DNA from: Bacteroidota bacterium
Lineage (GTDB): Bacteria; Bacteroidota; Bacteroidia; Flavobacteriales_D; Crocinitomicaceae
Reading direction: 5' to 3'
DNA: 64,000 bases
Assembly: GCA_006226425.1 (NCBI GenBank)
Contig: SBGX01000006.1
Location: forward strand, 124,001-188,000
A program made the translations under genes and the position numbers. Below are positions 60,792 to 64,000 of this stretch, in pieces (position 1 is the stretch's first letter; each line of letters begins with the position of its first letter). The notes beneath the pieces are model-generated. The model saw only the letters and a program-made list of their open reading frames with translations. It was not told the origin of the DNA and searched no databases.

Positions 60792-61753
60792 TCCGGGATA
60801 CGAATGTTCAAAACGTCTTCTACCCAGGATTTCCCCCAATTATCGATTTCTGTCTCAGACCAAATACTTGGATAGAAAATTCGCTTTTGGAAACGTGGAG
60901 GCAAATACTTTTGCCAGTTTGTTCCTCCAGTAGCAGCAATATCTGAAGGGTCTTGTTGCAAGTAGCGAACGGCTGATTTGTAGTGCACCAGCGGCCAGTT
61001 AACATTCACATTGATATCATTTTGCTTGAGCGCTTTGATCACCTCCGGGTCTTGTTGCTCTTCTTTGTTCAGGCGCAGATAAGATTGCCAAAGGTTTTTG
61101 TTTCGAACGCTTTCTCCAAGCTGAATGAACTCCTGGCTATAGCGATTTTCAAATTCAATAAGTGTCAGGGTTTTGGCCCCCGAGGCGAGTTCGGTTGCCC
61201 CCTCTTTCCAGTAAATGTGCTCGTACAAATCTTTGATTTCTTCCTTGCCTGAGTATTGATTCCGAACATCTTTATGTACCAAATTGATGAAGTCGGTAGA
61301 GTACATTTCGATTTTTCGGTACTGGGCGGACTGGAATCCACTTGCAGGGAGTAGGGACATCCGGAATTTAAGAAATTGTTCTTTTTCCATCCCGTTGATC
61401 ATGATCTCGAAACTTTTGGTAAGAGCTTCAAAATAGCGATTGATTCGCGTCACGCGAGCCGTAAAAAAGGCGGCGTCCAGATCCTCTTTGTTTCCGATTT
61501 GCTCAAATTCCCGGAGAGCTAATTTAAAATAGAGTTCCGTAATCTGGTGATACATGATAAAAATCACCTCATCCGGAAACTGAGTTCTGGGCTTTTGAAG
61601 ACTCAGAAGGGTGTCTACAGCAATGTAATCCCAATATTTTACAGTATCCTGATAAAGCAGTCCATCCAAATAAGCATTAAAATCCTGTCCGATGGCATCG
61701 TATTTTTGCTGTATGAGAGCCAACTTTTCTTTCAGTTCCGGTGTAATTTCCAT
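60788..61753 (-). CDS. Tryptophan 2,3-dioxygenase family protein
   Basis: 321-residue heme dioxygenase family member. It would open the indole ring of tryptophan to N-formylkynurenine. Seen: 'LSLQKPRTQFPDEVIFIMYH' with 'HQITELYFKLALREFEQIG' (family start), and the later 'WPLVHYKSAVRYLQQ' with the candidate heme-ligand His and 'ATGGTNWQKYLPPRFQKR'. The motif near the heme differs from the classical TDO 'GTGGSSG', so substrate choice may differ. No kynurenine-pathway gene is adjacent. Confidence 0.82.
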   Translation of the reverse strand: MEITPELKEKLALIQQKYDAIGQDFNAYLDGLLYQDTVKYWDYIAVDTLLSLQKPRTQFPDEVIFIMYHQITELYFKLALREFEQIGNKEDLDAAFFTARVTRINRYFEALTKSFEIMINGMEKEQFLKFRMSLLPASGFQSAQYRKIEMYSTDFINLVHKDVRNQYSGKEEIKDLYEHIYWKEGATELASGAKTLTLIEFENRYSQEFIQLGESVRNKNLWQSYLRLNKEEQQDPEVIKALKQNDINVNVNWPLVHYKSAVRYLQQDPSDIAATGGTNWQKYLPPRFQKRIFYPSIWSETEIDNWGKSWVEDVLNIRIPD

Positions 61754-61769
61754 GACGTGATGTTTGGGT

Positions 61770-61800
61770 CAAATGTACTTGTTGGAAAATTGTTGTCAAA
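61770..61800 (-). promoter_or_regulatory. Promoter of the tryptophan dioxygenase-like gene
   Basis: Minus strand TTTG (61800-61797), 19-base spacer, TACATTTG (61777-61770), an exact match to TTTG-N19-TAnnTTTG. The ATG follows at 61753. Confidence 0.68.
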
Positions 61801-61848
61801 AAAGAATCTGTTAAAAATATAACAAGCAGAAAGACCTGTCGAAATGTT

Positions 61849-61856
61849 TATTTTTG
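61849..61856 (+). promoter_or_regulatory. -7 element of the LD-carboxypeptidase gene
   Basis: TATTTTTG, an exact -7 match, lies 15 bases before the ATG at 61872. No -33 TTG is seen. Confidence 0.45.
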
Positions 61857-61871
61857 CTTTAAACGGGCGAG

Positions 61872-62771
61872 ATGAGAAAAATTCCAGAAGCATTAAAAAG
61901 AGGTGATCGGATCATGGTGGTCTCTCCGGCAAAAGCGATTGACGCGGAGTATATAGATGATGCCAAAGCTTTGTGGGAACAAAGGGGCTACGAGGTGTTG
62001 CTGGCTCCACATGTTGCTGGAAGACACTATTATTTTTCCGGAACAGATGAAGAACGATTACAAGATTTTCAGGCAGCACTGAATCGGGAGGATGTACGGG
62101 CAATCGTTTGTGCACGGGGAGGATATGGCTGTGTTCGAATCGTGGATCAACTGGATTGGTCGACGTTTCAGGATCATCCCAAATGGCTGATCGGCTTTTC
62201 GGATGTGACAGTGTTTCACCAACGCTTGGAACGTGATGGTATCCGAAGTATCCATGGAACCATGCCACTTAATTACAGAGAGAACAGTAAAGAAGCGATC
62301 GAAACATTATTTGAGGCACTTGAGGGTAGACAGACGCAAATAGCTGTGACTCCAGGAATAGACAGCAAGATCGGGAAGGCACAGGGGATATTGACAGGAG
62401 GAAATTTGTCAATCATTTACAGCTTGCTCGGAACGGATGAACAAGCAGATTATCGGGGGAAAATTTTATTGATCGAAGACTTGTGCGAGCAGTTGTATCA
62501 CATTGACAGAATGTTTTTTGCCCTGAAGAAAGCAGGGGTGTTTGATCAGATCAACGGCATCATCGTTGGTGGCTTTACAGACCTTCGGGACACGAAACCG
62601 ACTTTTGGTATGGACTACAAACAAAGCTTGTTGGAAAAACTGCTTGATCGGGACATCCCGGTATGCTTTGACTTCCCTTCCGGACATATTGATGACAACC
62701 GCGCATTAATATTGGGCGCGTCGATTTCCCTAGAGGTTGGGGAAGAGGTAACTGTCCGCTATCTGAAGTAG
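61872..62771 (+). CDS. LD-carboxypeptidase (S66 family)
   Basis: 299-residue serine peptidase of family S66, which removes the terminal D-alanine from muramoyl tetrapeptide during peptidoglycan recycling in the cytoplasm. The nucleophile Ser110 is in 'WLIGFSDVT'. The catalytic Glu is in 'LLIEDLCEQLYHIDRM' (Glu202 or Glu206) and the His in 'PSGHIDDNRA' (His272). The 'ARGGYG' turn and 'GGNLSI' are also conserved. It is divergent from the dioxygenase gene. Confidence 0.92.
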   Translation: MRKIPEALKRGDRIMVVSPAKAIDAEYIDDAKALWEQRGYEVLLAPHVAGRHYYFSGTDEERLQDFQAALNREDVRAIVCARGGYGCVRIVDQLDWSTFQDHPKWLIGFSDVTVFHQRLERDGIRSIHGTMPLNYRENSKEAIETLFEALEGRQTQIAVTPGIDSKIGKAQGILTGGNLSIIYSLLGTDEQADYRGKILLIEDLCEQLYHIDRMFFALKKAGVFDQINGIIVGGFTDLRDTKPTFGMDYKQSLLEKLLDRDIPVCFDFPSGHIDDNRALILGASISLEVGEEVTVRYLK

Positions 62772-62849
62772 AAAATTCAGGAGGAAATCAACCGTTTTTA
62801 GAGCATAGAAAGAAAAGCATGGTATTGTTTTTGCATGTCTGATTATTCG

Positions 62850-62857
62850 TAATTTTG
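62850..62857 (+). promoter_or_regulatory. -7 element of the lipoprotein gene
   Basis: TAATTTTG is an exact TAnnTTTG match. It ends 7 bases before the ATG at 62865; a TTTG (62830-62833) lies upstream at a short 16-base spacing. The leader would be only a base or two. Confidence 0.4.
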
Positions 62858-62864
62858 TCGGGTA

Positions 62865-63545
62865 ATGAAAAAGGCTTGGATATATCTTGTGATGACGCTG
62901 CTGAGCATGACTTCCTGCGTGGAAATTATTGATGATTTAAAAATCAACAGTGATGGGTCAGGAACATTTAAGTATGTCGTGAACCTCAGTTGGAGTAAGG
63001 TAAAAGTGAATTCGGTACTGGCATTGGATAGCCTGGATGGAAAGCGCGTTCCATCCCTGGATGAGATTCGGACAATCATCACGAAATACGAAGAAAAATT
63101 GACTACCAAAGAAGGGATTTCGAATGTGAAGGTCGATGTGAATTATGATGATTTTATCCTGAAATTTCAGTGTGATTTTGAAAATGTGACGTCCCTGCAG
63201 AAAGCGATCCGGGAAATTGCCATGGAACAGAAATTTTCAGGCAATGTGGAAGAGCTGAAGCACACCTGGTTGGTTTGGGATGGACAGAAATTGGTTCGAT
63301 CCGTGCCGACATTAACCCGACAGACGACACAACTGCTCGAAAAGGAGGATCTTTCCGAGCTCAAAAACGGGAAGTATAGTGCGATTACGCGCTTTGATCG
63401 ATCGATCGATCACGCAGAAAACCCTCTGACGGCGATCTCACCGAGCAAGCAGGCCTGCCGGGTGATGACAAACCCTTATGCGCTGATTAATGAACTAGGT
63501 ATTTTGGAAAACACGATCTACCTTGTCAAAGGCGGAGAGGAGTGA
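62865..63545 (+). CDS. Lipoprotein of unknown function
   Basis: 226 residues with a lipoprotein signal and Cys18 in 'LLSMTSCVEI'. The mature part begins 'LKINSDGSGTFKYVVNLSWS', a beta-hairpin with a 'dGSG' turn often seen in Bacteroidota lipoproteins of unknown role. 'VDVNYDDFILKFQCDFENV' suggests a mixed alpha/beta fold. It is followed by a DUF4836-like gene in the same direction, 68 bases on, and the pair probably work together in the envelope. Confidence 0.75.
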   Translation: MKKAWIYLVMTLLSMTSCVEIIDDLKINSDGSGTFKYVVNLSWSKVKVNSVLALDSLDGKRVPSLDEIRTIITKYEEKLTTKEGISNVKVDVNYDDFILKFQCDFENVTSLQKAIREIAMEQKFSGNVEELKHTWLVWDGQKLVRSVPTLTRQTTQLLEKEDLSELKNGKYSAITRFDRSIDHAENPLTAISPSKQACRVMTNPYALINELGILENTIYLVKGGEE

Positions 63546-63613
63546 GTGTGTTGATAACTAAATCTATATAGAAAACTTATTTTTTGTAACTTGAACAATC
63601 TTCTTAACCAACC

Positions 63614-64000
63614 ATGAAAAAAAGAATAGTCGGCTTATTTCTGGGTGTTTTGGCTTCTTTTGCACTGAACGCACAATATTATTCGGAAGATTTTATTCCT
63701 CGGGATGCCATGACCGTTTTGAGTATCAATAATGTCAATTTACTCAAAAAAGTTCCAATGGATGACCTGGTGAAATACGATTTCATGGCCGAGGTGCAGT
63801 CCGAGCTTTTTGATGGATCGACATCCGGAAAAACGCTCAAAGATTCAGGAATTGATTTTGATCAGAAGTTTAACGCCTTTTTCGGAGAGAATCAGAAGTA
63901 TGAAATTTCTGGTTTCACCTTTGGAGTGAAGGACAAAGCAAGTCTGTTTCAGGTCTTTGATGATTTTGACAGACAGGAAAGTTATATTCCTGGGGTAGAG
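63614..64000 (+). CDS. DUF4836-like secreted protein, N-terminal part (cut by window edge)
   Basis: 129 codons are present and the frame runs off the window. A signal peptide (about 1-21, ending LNAQ) is followed by 'IPRDAMTVLSINNVNLLKKV' and 'YEISGFTFGVKDKASLFQVF', which is reminiscent of the DUF4836 family of large Bacteroidota envelope proteins that begin with a statement-like 'vp.da..v..in' strand. The assignment is tentative since most of the protein is missing. Confidence 0.6.
   Translation, partial: MKKRIVGLFLGVLASFALNAQYYSEDFIPRDAMTVLSINNVNLLKKVPMDDLVKYDFMAEVQSELFDGSTSGKTLKDSGIDFDQKFNAFFGENQKYEISGFTFGVKDKASLFQVFDDFDRQESYIPGVE

Noticed and set aside
1-64000. tRNA, rRNA, CRISPR arrays, insertion sequences, prophage
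   Set aside because: No cloverleaf-like segment, spaced repeat array, transposase or integrase frame was found; almost all bases are covered by ordinary genes.

Overview
This window looks like chromosomal DNA of a Bacteroidota bacterium, most likely of the order Flavobacteriales. The evidence is of four kinds. Two secreted proteins end in type IX secretion (T9SS) type A sorting domains. Promoters fit the Bacteroidota pattern TTG-N19/20-TAnnTTTG rather than the E. coli pattern. Shine-Dalgarno sequences are largely absent. The families present (DUF4292, DUF2911, a DUF4836-like protein, LytS/LytT with a LiaF-like protein, a propeller-linked PP2C phosphatase) are typical of the phylum. The genus cannot be fixed from the sequence. 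Coding density is very high, and overlapping starts and stops are common. There is no rRNA, tRNA, CRISPR array, insertion sequence or prophage. The longest gene-free gaps are 58538-58784 (about 250 bp) and 17606-17841 (about 240 bp); no gap exceeds 300 bp.

Layout. 1-8100: tail of a fatty acid desaturase, YjbR and S4-domain proteins, an acyltransferase, uracil-DNA glycosylase, a large UPF1-like helicase, a cystathionine gamma-synthase/lyase family enzyme and an SDR. 8197-10421: secreted M43 metalloprotease closed by a terminator. 10467-15086: 2-oxoglutarate dehydrogenase E1 and E2, with HemJ. 15100-17605: phenylacetyl-CoA epoxidase paaABCD without paaE. 17842-20949: heme genes hemA-hemC-hemD and a coupled small gene. 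20940-24625: PqiA-like protein, TPR histidine kinase and LuxR-type regulator. 24753-26994: crotonase and flippase.

27055-38665 is an eleven-gene co-directional run with almost no spacers: metF, a secreted unknown, DUF2911, dut, a sugar nucleotidyltransferase, a TPR lipoprotein, DUF4292, EnvC, an M42 peptidase, ppk1 and ppx. 38676-47254 is all on the minus strand: purK and purE lie at the two ends with four signalling genes between them, namely a 1440-residue propeller/PAS/PP2C protein and a LiaF-like/LytS/LytT set. Divergent from purK come hpt, adk, obgE, a PAP2 phosphatase and a VWA protein. 52390-55482 is a menaquinone block (MenI-like thioesterase, menF, menD), followed by a membrane-bound AraC regulator. 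56709-58537 encodes a T9SS cargo protein and a small secreted partner, divergent from a terC operon of four genes. The window ends with a tryptophan 2,3-dioxygenase family protein, an LD-carboxypeptidase, a lipoprotein and a truncated DUF4836-like gene.

No clear defence island or mobile system is visible. The points most worth a second look are the signalling block lying between purK and purE, the 1440-residue sensor phosphatase, the symmetric divergent promoter with a perfect 16-bp palindrome at 58563-58769, a membrane protein with a sorting-domain-like fold at 60396, and a possible leaderless purK transcript.
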